Of a DNA stretch of 56,643 nt, positions 46,912 to 55,546 are shown one piece after another (position 1 is the first letter of the stretch; each line of letters opens with the position of its first letter). The position numbers and the translations under genes are program-made. Location of the stretch: assembly GCA_018066965.1 (NCBI GenBank), contig JAGPVP010000073.1:1-56643 (forward strand), in the 5' to 3' direction. Under the pieces are notes generated by a model. That model was not told the origin of the DNA and searched no databases. It worked only from the letters and a program-made list of their open reading frames with translations. The stretch comes from Zhongshania sp. (GTDB lineage Bacteria > Pseudomonadota > Gammaproteobacteria > Pseudomonadales > Spongiibacteraceae).

Positions 46912-47967
46912 TTACTTCTCCGGGGCAGGCGGTGCAGAGCGATAATCTGCTCGGCGCTGACTAAGTTGATAGCGCTTAACCGCTGCCTCATGCTCTTTCA
47001 GTGTCGCCGAAAAAGAATGGGTGCCGTCGCCCTTGGCCACAAAGAAAATTGCTTCACCCTCGGCTGGATGCAGGGCTGCATGGATCGCCTCGCGTCCTGC
47101 TAAAGCTATGGGACTAGGCGGTAAACCCATTTGGCGGTAGGTGTTGTAGAGATTGTTGTCATCACGCAAATGGGAGCCACGTAAATTACCGGTGTACTCC
47201 GCACCTAAACCATAAATCACGGTGGGATCTGTTTGCAAACGCATCCCCAGCTTTAATCGGCGTACAAACACACCGGCGATTTGCGCGCGCTCTTCTGGCA
47301 CACCGGTTTCTTTTTCAATTATTGACGCCATCACTAACGCCTCATAGGCATTGGTGTAAGGCAGACCAGCATCGCGGGCTTCCCACTCATTATTCAATAC
47401 GTGCTGCATCCGCTTATACGCGCGCAGCAAAATAGTGCTGGGCTTATCGTCCAGATGATAGTCATAGGTATCAGGGAAAAATAAGCCTTCAGGCACGGGC
47501 GAAAGTGGTTCAGCAACCCCCAGAGCCAGCCATATGCTGGCGTCATTTTGTAGCACTTGTTCTTCAAGTAAAGGCTGTTTAGCCAAATACGCGAGCAATT
47601 GCGTCACTGTCCAACCTTCTAATAGCGTTAGCTGGTGACGAACCACATCGCCGGCCCTCATCATGGCCAAGCTTTCCGCCAGCGACACGCCTAATTCAAA
47701 CCGGTACTCCCCCGCTTTTATTTCTGCAATATGCGGATTCAGGCGACCATACAGTTTCAAGACCTGCGGTTTCTCCACCCAGCCGCGCTGCTGAAGCTGA
47801 TTGACCATCGTGGAAAATCCAGTACCTGGCTCCAGCACAAACACGGCGCTTGGTTCACTGAGAGGTAGCTCGCTGCTTAAATAATTACTGAGATACCACG
47901 ACGCCGCAAGTACCGTCAGGATCAGCGGAAAAATGACCGCCAGCGCGACCTTAAATAACTTAAACAT
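46912..47967 (-). CDS. mltG: Endolytic murein transglycosylase MltG (YceG)
   Basis: The 351-residue protein has one N-terminal membrane anchor (ALAVIFPLILTVLAASWYL) and a periplasmic domain. The catalytic Glu lies in ASIIEKETGVPEERA, followed by MRLQTDPTVIYGLG, YNTYRQMGLPPSPIA and FFVAKGDGTHSF. It cleaves nascent peptidoglycan strands and sets their length. It overlaps pabC by 8 bp and precedes tmk without a gap, the standard order. Confidence 0.96.
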   Translation of the reverse strand: MFKLFKVALAVIFPLILTVLAASWYLSNYLSSELPLSEPSAVFVLEPGTGFSTMVNQLQQRGWVEKPQVLKLYGRLNPHIAEIKAGEYRFELGVSLAESLAMMRAGDVVRHQLTLLEGWTVTQLLAYLAKQPLLEEQVLQNDASIWLALGVAEPLSPVPEGLFFPDTYDYHLDDKPSTILLRAYKRMQHVLNNEWEARDAGLPYTNAYEALVMASIIEKETGVPEERAQIAGVFVRRLKLGMRLQTDPTVIYGLGAEYTGNLRGSHLRDDNNLYNTYRQMGLPPSPIALAGREAIHAALHPAEGEAIFFVAKGDGTHSFSATLKEHEAAVKRYQLSQRRADYRSAPPAPEK

Positions 47968-48790
47968 AGAAATACGTGTCGAACTCCCGCTGCAATAGAT
48001 GGCTTATCGGGCCGATTTGCTTATGCATGCACTCAATTTTAGTGACCGGCCAAATCCCGATAACACTATTACAAACAAACACTTCTTCAGCGCGCTGCAG
48101 CAGCGACACGCCAAATTCTCTAACGGTGCTCGCAATCCCTAACTCGTCAGCATGCTTTAAAATATGCTGACGCATAATGCCGTTTACACCACAATGACTC
48201 AAGGACGGGGTGCTCAGTTTGCCGTCTACAACACAAAACACATTGCTGCGACTACCCTCTATAACCGAGCCCCTCAGCATCATCAAGCCTTCTTGATAAC
48301 CGCGCCTAAGCAGCTCTTCGGCTGCCAAAACTTGCTCTAAACGATTTAAATGCTTAATCCCCGCTAGGCGGGTTTGGCTTGAAAGCTGGGTCTGACAAAG
48401 CGCTAGGGCAATGCCGCTATTCCAATTTGCACGATTAGGCGTGTAGGCAGCGATGCTCACAATACGATCTGGCGATGCGGGATGTGGTGTGTATCCACGC
48501 AAGCTAGCGCCCCGCGTTAACACTATCTTCAACACTGCCATAGGTGCATCAAAGACGGCGATCAGCTGGATACAATCGCGTTTAATTGTCGCAATATCAC
48601 AGGGGATTGAAAGTTGTTTTGCCCCTGCGGCTAATCGCTGTAAATGGTCATCTAGCCATAATGGCCGCGAACCGCGAACCAATATGGTCTCAAAAACACC
48701 ATCACCGTAGGCTAAGCCTCGATTGTTTGCTGCAACATCATCAGCAAAGAGGCCATTGACGAGCGTGATAGGAGCCGTTTTTATCTTCAA
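47960..48790 (-). CDS. pabC: Aminodeoxychorismate lyase
   Basis: The 276-residue class IV PLP enzyme has [14 protein letters not shown] at residues 27-40, a lysine in [34 protein letters not shown] and the C-terminal [13 protein letters not shown]. It releases pyruvate from 4-amino-4-deoxychorismate to give p-aminobenzoate for folate. It overlaps fabF by 4 bp and mltG by 8 bp. A D-amino-acid or branched-chain aminotransferase is unlikely in this context. Confidence 0.93.
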   Translation of the reverse strand: MKIKTAPITLVNGLFADDVAANNRGLAYGDGVFETILVRGSRPLWLDDHLQRLAAGAKQLSIPCDIATIKRDCIQLIAVFDAPMAVLKIVLTRGASLRGYTPHPASPDRIVSIAAYTPNRANWNSGIALALCQTQLSSQTRLAGIKHLNRLEQVLAAEELLRRGYQEGLMMLRGSVIEGSRSNVFCVVDGKLSTPSLSHCGVNGIMRQHILKHADELGIASTVREFGVSLLQRAEEVFVCNSVIGIWPVTKIECMHKQIGPISHLLQREFDTYFYV

Positions 48791-50031
48791 CTTTGCAAAC
48801 GGCCAAACAACAAGCTGCCATTGGTGCCGCCAAAACCGAAGGAATTAGATAGCACATAGCCTATTGCGCGTTGCTGCGGCGTATTTGGCACATAATTTAG
48901 ATTACAGCCTTCATCCGGCTCCACTAAATTAATCGTGGGCGGAGCAACTTGATCACGTATTGCCAAAATCGAAAATATGGCCTCAACGGCACCGGCGGCG
49001 CCAAGCAAGTGTCCCGTCATAGATTTTGTCGAGCTTACTGCCACATTTTTCGCGGTCGCGCCCAACAGCTGCTCTATCGCTTTGCTTTCCGCTAAATCCC
49101 CGGCCATTGTGGAGGTGCCGTGAGCATTAATGTAATCCAACTGCTCGGCATTTACTGATGCATCATGTAAAGCATTGTCCATCGCTGCACGTGCGCCGCG
49201 ACCGTCTTCCGGTGGCGAGGTCATATGAAAGGCGTCGCAACTCATCCCAAAACCCAATAATTCTGCGTGAATATGTGCGCCACGGCGCTTGGCAAACTCA
49301 TATTCTTCCAAGACCAGCATCCCAGCACCATCACCCAATACAAAACCGTCACGGTGCTTGTCCCAGGGGCGACTTGCTGACGCGGGGTCATCATTGCGCG
49401 TAGACATTGCCCGCGCTGCCGCAAAACCACCAAGCCCAACTGGCGTTGTCGCCATTTCAGCTCCGCCAGCCAACATCGCGTCTGCGTCACCATAGGCGAT
49501 CATACGCGCCGCCATACCAATATTATGAGTGCCGGTGGTGCACGCAGTGGCTATCGCAATACTAGGACCCTGTAAATTATGCTTAATGGCCAGAACACCA
49601 GCCACCATATTGATAATGGCGCCAGGTACCGTGAAGGGAGACAACTTACGAGGACCACTTTTATCGATAATGGCGCGACTATTTTCAATTAAACCTATGC
49701 CGCCAATACCTGAACCAATAGCGGTGCCAATACGGTGCGCATTCGCCTCGGTGACTTCAATGCCAGAATCCGTTAAAGCTTGCTCTGCCGCAGCAACGCC
49801 ATAGTGTATAAACGGATCGAAGCGTTTCGCCTCTTTCGCAGACATATACTCAGCGATATCGAAGTTCTTAATTGCACCACCAATACGAGTGGCAAATTCA
49901 GATACATCAAAGCGGTCTATCATTGCGATCCCGCTCTTAGCTGCCAAAATATTTCGCCATGTCTCTGCCACTGAATTTCCTAGCGGGCTAATCATACCCA
50001 TGCCAGTGACGACAACTCTTCTTTTAGTCAT
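48787..50031 (-). CDS. fabF: 3-oxoacyl-ACP synthase II (KAS II)
   Basis: The 414-residue condensing enzyme has the nucleophilic Cys in [13 protein letters not shown] (near residue 163), the His in [12 protein letters not shown] and the His in [16 protein letters not shown], plus [13 protein letters not shown] at the end. It elongates acyl-ACP with malonyl-ACP. A terminator after acpP (50103-50140) and a perfect -10 box (50059-50064) suggest that fabF starts a separate transcript with pabC-mltG-tmk-holB. Confidence 0.97.
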   Translation of the reverse strand: MTKRRVVVTGMGMISPLGNSVAETWRNILAAKSGIAMIDRFDVSEFATRIGGAIKNFDIAEYMSAKEAKRFDPFIHYGVAAAEQALTDSGIEVTEANAHRIGTAIGSGIGGIGLIENSRAIIDKSGPRKLSPFTVPGAIINMVAGVLAIKHNLQGPSIAIATACTTGTHNIGMAARMIAYGDADAMLAGGAEMATTPVGLGGFAAARAMSTRNDDPASASRPWDKHRDGFVLGDGAGMLVLEEYEFAKRRGAHIHAELLGFGMSCDAFHMTSPPEDGRGARAAMDNALHDASVNAEQLDYINAHGTSTMAGDLAESKAIEQLLGATAKNVAVSSTKSMTGHLLGAAGAVEAIFSILAIRDQVAPPTINLVEPDEGCNLNYVPNTPQQRAIGYVLSNSFGFGGTNGSLLFGRLQS

Positions 50032-50058
50032 AACCCCCTCCCTAGTCGTATCACATGC

Positions 50059-50064
50059 ATTATA
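50059..50064 (-). promoter_or_regulatory. fabF: Candidate -10 box of fabF
   Basis: The minus strand reads TATAAT exactly, 27 bp upstream of the fabF start codon. No good -35 is seen at 16-18 bp, so the promoter may be weak or activated. It lies between the acpP terminator and fabF. Confidence 0.4.
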
Positions 50065-50102
50065 CGCAAGATTTACTATACGGATGTTGCACGTTCAGGC
50101 AT

Positions 50103-50140
50103 AAAAAAAGCCGTCCTACATTACATAGAAACGGCTTTTT
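50103..50140 (-). terminator. Terminator of acpP
   Basis: The minus-strand stem AAAGCCGT / ACGGCTTT, with a 16-base loop, is followed by a T run (plus A run 50103-50109). It lies 27 bp after the acpP stop and would let the abundant acpP message end before fabF. Confidence 0.85.
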
Positions 50141-50166
50141 AAACGGCTAGACCGTTATATCACTGC

Positions 50167-50403
50167 TTACTGTAGGTTTTCTTTGATGTAATCAATAGCT
50201 AAACGCACAGTAGTAATTTTCTCTGCTTCTTCATCAGGAATCTCAGTTTCGAATTCCTCTTCCAGAGCCATTACCAGCTCAACAGTATCCAGAGAATCCG
50301 CGCCCAGGTCTTCTACGAATGATGCAGACTCTGACACATCTTCTTCTTTAACACCTAGTTGCTCTGCAACAATCTTCTTGACGCGCTCTTCAATGCTACT
50401 CAT
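50167..50403 (-). CDS. acpP: Acyl carrier protein
   Basis: The 78-residue acidic protein has the phosphopantetheine site [18 protein letters not shown] (Ser about residue 37), flanked by the usual helices ([17 protein letters not shown] and [14 protein letters not shown]). It carries acyl chains for fatty-acid and lipid A synthesis. A 212-bp gene-free gap separates it from fabG upstream, so it probably has its own promoter, although no strong sigma70 match was found. Confidence 0.98.
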   Translation of the reverse strand: MSSIEERVKKIVAEQLGVKEEDVSESASFVEDLGADSLDTVELVMALEEEFETEIPDEEAEKITTVRLAIDYIKENLQ

Positions 50404-50586
50404 GGTCGTTGGTGACTCCTAATTAAAATTAAAATTTTGGGCCTGCTATACATTTTGCTGAGTGACAAAACCCTATGCAAAAAGCGCAGCCGCCGAAATC
50501 GTGTTTCATACTGCCAGCACTTGGGCGCTCATTCTACCGCGACTGATGCCGATTGTGCATAGCAAAATATGAAAAATTCACATTCA

Positions 50587-50604
50587 GGAAGGAAAATTCC
50601 TTCC
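50587..50604 (-). terminator. Possible weak terminator after fabG
   Basis: GGAAGGAA-AA-TTCCTTCC forms a compact hairpin 11 bp after the fabG stop on the minus strand. The following tract (GAATTTTTC) begins about 9 bases later, so termination efficiency is uncertain. Confidence 0.4.
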
Positions 50605-50615
50605 CAAACATATGT

Positions 50616-51353
50616 TTACGCCATATACATGCCGCCATTTACGTGGATAGTTTCACCCGTAACGTAGGCTGCAGCGTCGCTAACCAAAAAGGCAACAACA
50701 CCGGCGATTTCTTCTGGGCTACCAAGACGCTGCAAAGGGATCTGATTTTTCAGCGCATCGCGCTGATCATCACCCAACTTCTTAGTCATATCGGTATCGA
50801 TAAAGCCAGGCGCAACACCGTTAACGGTAACGCCACGAGAACCAATTTCACGCGCCAAAGCACGGGTAAATCCATCCATCCCCGCTTTTGCAGCCGCGTA
50901 GTTAGCTTGTCCAGCGTTGCCCATTGCTCCGACGACTGAGCTGATATTCACAATCCGGCCCCAGCGCGCTTTGGTCATACCGCGCAAGCAAGCCTTGCTT
51001 AACCGGTATAGGGAGTTGAGGTTGGTATCAATCACGTCATACCACTCGTCGTCTTTCATGCGCAGCATAATATTGTCTTTGGTAATACCCGCGTTATTAA
51101 TCAATACCGCTGGCGCGCCATACTGCTCGGCAATCGACTTAACGACTGTATCTACCGACGTTGAATCAGTTACATTTAACATCATGCCAACACCTTCAAT
51201 GCCGGCTTCACGAAAATGTGCGGTGATAGAATCTGCGCCACCTTGTGAGGTTGCGGTGCCCACCACCAAATAACCCAATTTCCCAACGGCAACGGCGATG
51301 GCCTGCCCTATTCCGCGGCTGGCGCCGGTGACAAGTGCTACTTTTGCAGTCAT
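50616..51353 (-). CDS. fabG: 3-oxoacyl-ACP reductase
   Basis: The 245-residue SDR enzyme has the NADP motif TGASRGIGQAIA at residues 9-20, NNAGITKDN, and the Ser-Tyr-Lys triad (ISSVVGAMGNAGQANYAAAKAG). It reduces 3-oxoacyl-ACP in each elongation cycle. It lies 36 bp after fabD in the expected order. Confidence 0.97.
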   Translation of the reverse strand: MTAKVALVTGASRGIGQAIAVAVGKLGYLVVGTATSQGGADSITAHFREAGIEGVGMMLNVTDSTSVDTVVKSIAEQYGAPAVLINNAGITKDNIMLRMKDDEWYDVIDTNLNSLYRLSKACLRGMTKARWGRIVNISSVVGAMGNAGQANYAAAKAGMDGFTRALAREIGSRGVTVNGVAPGFIDTDMTKKLGDDQRDALKNQIPLQRLGSPEEIAGVVAFLVSDAAAYVTGETIHVNGGMYMA

Positions 51354-51389
51354 GGTAAAACTCCTAAATTATGTATTTTCGGCAGCAAT

Positions 51390-52334
51390 TTACTGGGCAG
51401 ATGCCAATGCGTCGGCGAGACTCTCTGGCGAATCAATGTTGCTGCAACTCAGTGACTTATTTATGCGTTTATTCAAACCACTGAGCACTTTGCCAGGGCC
51501 GCATTCAATGGTGGTGGTGATGCCCGCGGCAACCATAGTCTCTACGCAATCAACCCACTTAACCGCGCTGTAGATTTGCTCTACCAGCAAGGCTTTAATT
51601 GCGGCAGGATCGGACTCCGTTTTGCCGTGCACATTGTGAACCACAGGAATTTTTGGTTGTTGCACATTAATATCAGCGAGTGCTAAGGCCAGTTTTTCGC
51701 CTGCGGGACGCATCAATGACGTATGGAATGGTGCGCTTACCGGCAATGGCATTGCGCGCTTCGCGCCAGCGGCCTTAAGCAGCTCAATTGCCTTGTCGAC
51801 GGCGGCAACCTGACCCGCAATAACCACCTGACCCGGCGAATTAAAATTAACTGCCTCGACTACACCAGCGCCTGCCGCAGCCTCTGCGCAAATCTGCACA
51901 ATTTGCGCATCATCTAGGCCCAATACCGCTGCCATAGCGCCCTCACCAACCGGAACAGCGGTCTGCATATACTGACCACGCGCACGCACCAAGCGAACAG
52001 CATCGGCAAAATTTAAAGCACCGGCACAAACCAGCGCAGAAAACTCGCCCAGACTATGTCCCGCTAATAAAGAGGGGCGCAAACCACCCTGCTCACACCA
52101 CAAGCGCCACACCGCCACACTCGCGGTTAACAAAACTGGCTGAGTAGTTTCGGTAAGATTAAGCTGTGATTGCTCGCCATTCTGAATTAAATCCCACATA
52201 TCGTAGCCAAGCGCGTCTGACGCCTCGGTAAATGTGTTTTTAACAATACTAAATGACTCACCAAGTTCGGCCAGCATACCGACTTTCTGAGAACCCTGAC
52301 CGGGGAAAACCAGTGCAAGTTGCTGAGTATCCAT
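51390..52334 (-). CDS. fabD: Malonyl-CoA:ACP transacylase
   Basis: The 314-residue acyltransferase has FPGQGSQKVGM at residues 10-20, the nucleophilic Ser in AGHSLGEFSALV (about residue 94), the His in PVSAPFHTSLM and IECGPGKVLSGL. It loads malonyl onto ACP. It directly follows plsX; the fabH gene that lies between plsX and fabD in E. coli is missing here. Confidence 0.97.
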   Translation of the reverse strand: MDTQQLALVFPGQGSQKVGMLAELGESFSIVKNTFTEASDALGYDMWDLIQNGEQSQLNLTETTQPVLLTASVAVWRLWCEQGGLRPSLLAGHSLGEFSALVCAGALNFADAVRLVRARGQYMQTAVPVGEGAMAAVLGLDDAQIVQICAEAAAGAGVVEAVNFNSPGQVVIAGQVAAVDKAIELLKAAGAKRAMPLPVSAPFHTSLMRPAGEKLALALADINVQQPKIPVVHNVHGKTESDPAAIKALLVEQIYSAVKWVDCVETMVAAGITTTIECGPGKVLSGLNKRINKSLSCSNIDSPESLADALASAQ

Positions 52335-52361
52335 TAACTATTCCTTCTTAACGTCGAGTTA

Positions 52362-53372
52362 TTACGATTCAATTGTGTTTATTTGGGTTGCGATTAACTG
52401 CGTTAAATTACATTCCACCGCTCTTGCTGCCTGATGAATAGCGGCCTCGAAGCTCTCTGCACTTGAGCCACCATGGCTTTTTATTACCACGCCATTTAAG
52501 CCCAGTAAGGCAGCGCCGTTATAGCGCTCGGGGTTTATTTCTTTTTGAAATGCGCTTAACACCGGTTTTACCACCAGCGCCGCCAGCTTACCGTACAAAC
52601 TTTGCATAAATTTTGCTTTTAGTTGACCGCGAATAAAATTAGCGGTACCTTCGCAGACTTTAAGCGCGACATTTCCGGTAAAGCCATCGCAAATCATGAC
52701 ATCGATATGTTCAGAAAAAATATCGTTGCCTTCGGCAAAGCCAATGTAGTTCAAATGTGGATTTGCAGAAATAAGTTCAGCAGCCTCCTTAACAATGGAG
52801 GTCCCCTTCATTAATTCCGCACCGACATTTAACAACGCTAAACGCGGCGATTCACGCCCGTCTAATGCTTTCGACAAAGACGATCCCATCACGGCAAATT
52901 GATACAACTGTTCGGCGTCACAATTAATATTGGCACCCAGATCCAGCATCAAGGTAAAACCATTTTCTGCAGGTAGTGGTGCGCATATTGCTGGACGGCG
53001 AACACCGGGCAGGCGATCCAATATAATACAACCCATGGCAACCAGTGCGCCGGTGTTGCCTGCGCTGATCATGCCCGCAACTTCACCATCACGCAGCAAT
53101 TCAAGAGCGCGATACATGGAAGAATTTTTTTTGTATCTAAGGGCTTTAGACGGCAGTTCATCCATCGCCACCACATCGGGGCTATGACAAATTTGCAAGC
53201 GAGCGGAATCGTAAGTTTTTTCGGCGAGCGCAGATCGAATGGTAGACTCATCGCCAACCAGTGATATATGAAGAGCTGAATTTTGGTTCAGCGCATTAAG
53301 TGTGGCAGAAATAGATGAGCGGAGACCGTGGTCTCCGCTCATTGCATCAACGGCTAATCGCAGCGATGCCAC
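52362..53372 (-). CDS. plsX: Phosphate acyltransferase PlsX
   Basis: The 336-residue protein has LAVDAMSGDHG at residues 6-16, SAGNTGALVA near residue 115, GEVAGM, and GFTGNVALK near 226. It makes acyl-phosphate from acyl-ACP for phospholipid synthesis by PlsY at the inner membrane. It lies 8 bp after rpmF, as is typical. Confidence 0.96.
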   Translation of the reverse strand: MASLRLAVDAMSGDHGLRSSISATLNALNQNSALHISLVGDESTIRSALAEKTYDSARLQICHSPDVVAMDELPSKALRYKKNSSMYRALELLRDGEVAGMISAGNTGALVAMGCIILDRLPGVRRPAICAPLPAENGFTLMLDLGANINCDAEQLYQFAVMGSSLSKALDGRESPRLALLNVGAELMKGTSIVKEAAELISANPHLNYIGFAEGNDIFSEHIDVMICDGFTGNVALKVCEGTANFIRGQLKAKFMQSLYGKLAALVVKPVLSAFQKEINPERYNGAALLGLNGVVIKSHGGSSAESFEAAIHQAARAVECNLTQLIATQINTIES

Positions 53373-53380
53373 GCAAATAT

Positions 53381-53560
53381 TTAGTCGTCTTTACCAGCGA
53401 CAACTTTGCGACCACGGAAGAAACCATCCGCAGTCACATTGTGACGAAGATGTTTTTCACCGCTAGTCTGATCAACAGACAGAGTTGGACCAGTCAATGC
53501 ATCATGTGAACGACGCTGACCGCGACGTGAACGGGTCACTTTACTTTTTTGAACAGCCAT
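53381..53560 (-). CDS. rpmF: 50S ribosomal protein L32
   Basis: Translated by hand: ATG at 53560, TAA at 53383-53381, 59 residues. It begins [20 protein letters not shown] and continues with [26 protein letters not shown], the standard L32 pattern (E. coli 57 residues). It belongs to the yceD-rpmF-plsX unit, 26 bp after yceD. The zinc-type cysteines of some L32 proteins are absent. Confidence 0.98.
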   Translation of the reverse strand: MAVQKSKVTRSRRGQRRSHDALTGPTLSVDQTSGEKHLRHNVTADGFFRGRKVVAGKDD

Positions 53561-53586
53561 GGCCTAAAAATTCCTCGTACTAAAGA

Positions 53587-54108
53587 TTAATCGCGGGGCT
53601 TTAATTGCCCCAAAATAGCAAACGCTTTATCACCTTCCTCTACGTCGCGAACAACCTCAACCGGCTCAGGTTCCGGTATAAAGTCGCGACACTCTTCGTC
53701 GTGAAAGCTGACAAAGGGAGTATTTATGATTAGCTCTTCTTGTAGTAAATCAGCAAGCACTAGACTCTCTTCATCCAAAATCAAAGGATCTAATGATTTT
53801 GGCAACGCCTTGGCCTGCTCATCCGTCCACACGATAGCTAAATTAAATTCAGCTTCAATGCATATAGGCATCGGGTTTAAACAGCGCTGACAAATAACTT
53901 CAACGTGCGCAACCGCGTTACCTTGTATGCACTTAAACCCCTGCTGATCTCGAAAAAAACGCAGATCAACGTCTACCGAACCGCTGTTATTGGCGAGACC
54001 GGCAACGAAATGATCAAGGCCGTCAACTTGTCGGTAGGCATGAATTTCCATGCCTGAAGCAACAAATTTACGAGCATCAACAAACTTGGGCAGGGGCTGT
54101 CTTTGCAT
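53587..54108 (-). CDS. yceD: Large ribosomal subunit accumulation protein YceD (DUF177)
   Basis: The 173-residue protein has the DUF177 pattern, including the CQRCLNP motif near residue 93, DEQAKALPKSLDPLIL, LADLLQEELIINTPFVSFHDEEC and the ending AFAILGQLKPRD. It helps 23S rRNA accumulation in plants and bacteria. The start MQRQPLPKFVD matches E. coli MQKVKLPLTLD. A near-consensus sigma70 promoter ends only 9 bases before the ATG and there is no Shine-Dalgarno, so the mRNA may be almost leaderless. Confidence 0.92.
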   Translation of the reverse strand: MQRQPLPKFVDARKFVASGMEIHAYRQVDGLDHFVAGLANNSGSVDVDLRFFRDQQGFKCIQGNAVAHVEVICQRCLNPMPICIEAEFNLAIVWTDEQAKALPKSLDPLILDEESLVLADLLQEELIINTPFVSFHDEECRDFIPEPEPVEVVRDVEEGDKAFAILGQLKPRD

Positions 54109-54117
54109 AGGCGCGCA

Positions 54118-54146
54118 ATCATAGGGACTTCACGACCTATTGTCAA
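54118..54146 (-). promoter_or_regulatory. Sigma70 promoter of yceD-rpmF-plsX
   Basis: On the minus strand TTGACA (plus 54141-54146, perfect) is followed after exactly 17 bp by TATGAT (plus 54118-54123, five of six). The expected start point (about 54111) is only 2-4 bases before the yceD ATG. Confidence 0.85.
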
Positions 54147-54288
54147 AGCAAAAACACCCGTATTATTGGGGGCTTAGCGGTGAAAAGCACTACACCTTGT
54201 GTTTGTATCTGTAAATTCGACAGCAACCGTATCACGGGGCTGCGACCCGATCCAACGCCGCGCCCAGCCAAACAGGAAATGACAGACC

Positions 54289-54882
54289 ATGCTGCATGAC
54301 CAATCACCACCGCTAATATTAGCCTCTAGCTCTAAATATCGCCTAAAACTACTTAATCAAATTGGCTTGCACCCACAATGCATCGCGCCAGACATTGATG
54401 AAACAGCAAAACCCTTCGAGCAAGCTGCTGAGCTGGCAGTAAGATTGAGCGTAGAAAAAGCTCTCGCGGTAGCCAAAGACCACCCCTGCGCAATCATTAT
54501 CGCCGGAGACCAAGTCTGCGATGTCGCAGGAACCATCCTTGGTAAACCCGGCAATGCCGAAACGGCAAAACAGCAACTCGCACTCTGCTCTGGTCGGGAG
54601 CTTATTTTTTATACTGGGCTCTGTGTTTTAAATACAGCCACTAATCATCTGCAGAGCCATACCGAGCAAGTGTTGGTGCATTTTCGCGAGCTGAACAGCG
54701 AAGAAATTGATAGCTATATAAGGAGGGAGCCGGCTTTTGACTGCGCCGGCAGCTTTAAGATGGAAGGCCTAGGCATCAGCCTATTCAAGCGCATCCGCAG
54801 CAATGACCCCAACTCATTGATCGGTTTGCCCTTAATTAAGCTGTGCGAATTTCTTCGCGATGAAGGTCTTTCTATATTGTAG
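54289..54882 (+). CDS. Maf-family nucleotide pyrophosphatase, YceF subgroup (7-methyl-GTP)
   Basis: The 197-residue protein opens with PPLILASSSKYRLKLLNQIGL (family LILASxSxxR motif). It continues with AGDQVCDVAGTILGKPG (catalytic Asp), SGRELIFYTGLCVLN, REPAFDCAGSFKMEGLGISLF and DPNSLIGLPLI, which follow E. coli YceF closely rather than YhdE. It hydrolyses modified nucleoside triphosphates such as m7GTP. It is divergent from yceD. AGGA lies 12 bases before ATG 54289, a rather long spacing. Confidence 0.9.
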   Translation: MLHDQSPPLILASSSKYRLKLLNQIGLHPQCIAPDIDETAKPFEQAAELAVRLSVEKALAVAKDHPCAIIIAGDQVCDVAGTILGKPGNAETAKQQLALCSGRELIFYTGLCVLNTATNHLQSHTEQVLVHFRELNSEEIDSYIRREPAFDCAGSFKMEGLGISLFKRIRSNDPNSLIGLPLIKLCEFLRDEGLSIL

Positions 54883-54892
54883 GCCGCAGCAT

Positions 54893-55546
54893 TCACAATC
54901 TTGCTTGATGCACTTCAATCAGGGGGAGTAACGCAGAGAATTCATCCACCACGGACAGCGGCTCCCACCGCATTAAGCGCTCAACACTGTGGGCGCCATA
55001 CGACACACCAACACGCGGCATAGCAATCCGGCTCGCCATCTCCAAATCATACTCCGTATCTCCCACCATCACTGCCCTACTAGGATCAACTGAGCGTTCC
55101 GCGCATAATTGGTGCAGCATCAAAGGATCGGGTTTTGATGCGGTTTCATCAGCGCAGCGACTACCACTAAACAGCTTGCTGATCTCTAAACCAGCAAATA
55201 CACGATCCAAACCCCGCCGACTTTTACCGGTCGCCACACATAAATCATGCCCCGCCACCTTTAATGCCTGCAGCGCTGCCTCTACGCCCGAAAACAACTG
55301 GCAAGGTTGGCGATCCGCCTCGATAAAGCAGCGAACGTAGCAGGCTCGCATTTCTTCAATCGCCAACTTATTTAGCTCGGGATATAAAAATGCAATCGCC
55401 AAGCTCAACTCTAAACCAATAATGTTGCGTATTTCTTCGGCATCACGAACCGCTACACCAAAATCCCGTGCGCCTTGTTGCATGCAAAAAACGATCTTAT
55501 CGCTCGAATCTAAAATGGTACCGTCCAAATCAAAAATTATAAGCAT
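54893..55546 (-). CDS. HAD-IA family phosphatase (phosphoglycolate phosphatase-like)
   Basis: The 217-residue protein has the HAD motifs FDLDGTILDSS (residues 5-15, nucleophile and acid Asp), a motif II region CVATGKSRRGLDR, and KPDPLMLHQL with VGDTEYDLEMA (motifs III and IV). A helical cap lies between motifs I and II. It hydrolyses a small phosphate ester; phosphoglycolate is a guess from family resemblance. It starts on the rluC stop (one-base overlap, TAATG), so the two are coupled. Confidence 0.88.
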   Translation of the reverse strand: MLIIFDLDGTILDSSDKIVFCMQQGARDFGVAVRDAEEIRNIIGLELSLAIAFLYPELNKLAIEEMRACYVRCFIEADRQPCQLFSGVEAALQALKVAGHDLCVATGKSRRGLDRVFAGLEISKLFSGSRCADETASKPDPLMLHQLCAERSVDPSRAVMVGDTEYDLEMASRIAMPRVGVSYGAHSVERLMRWEPLSVVDEFSALLPLIEVHQARL

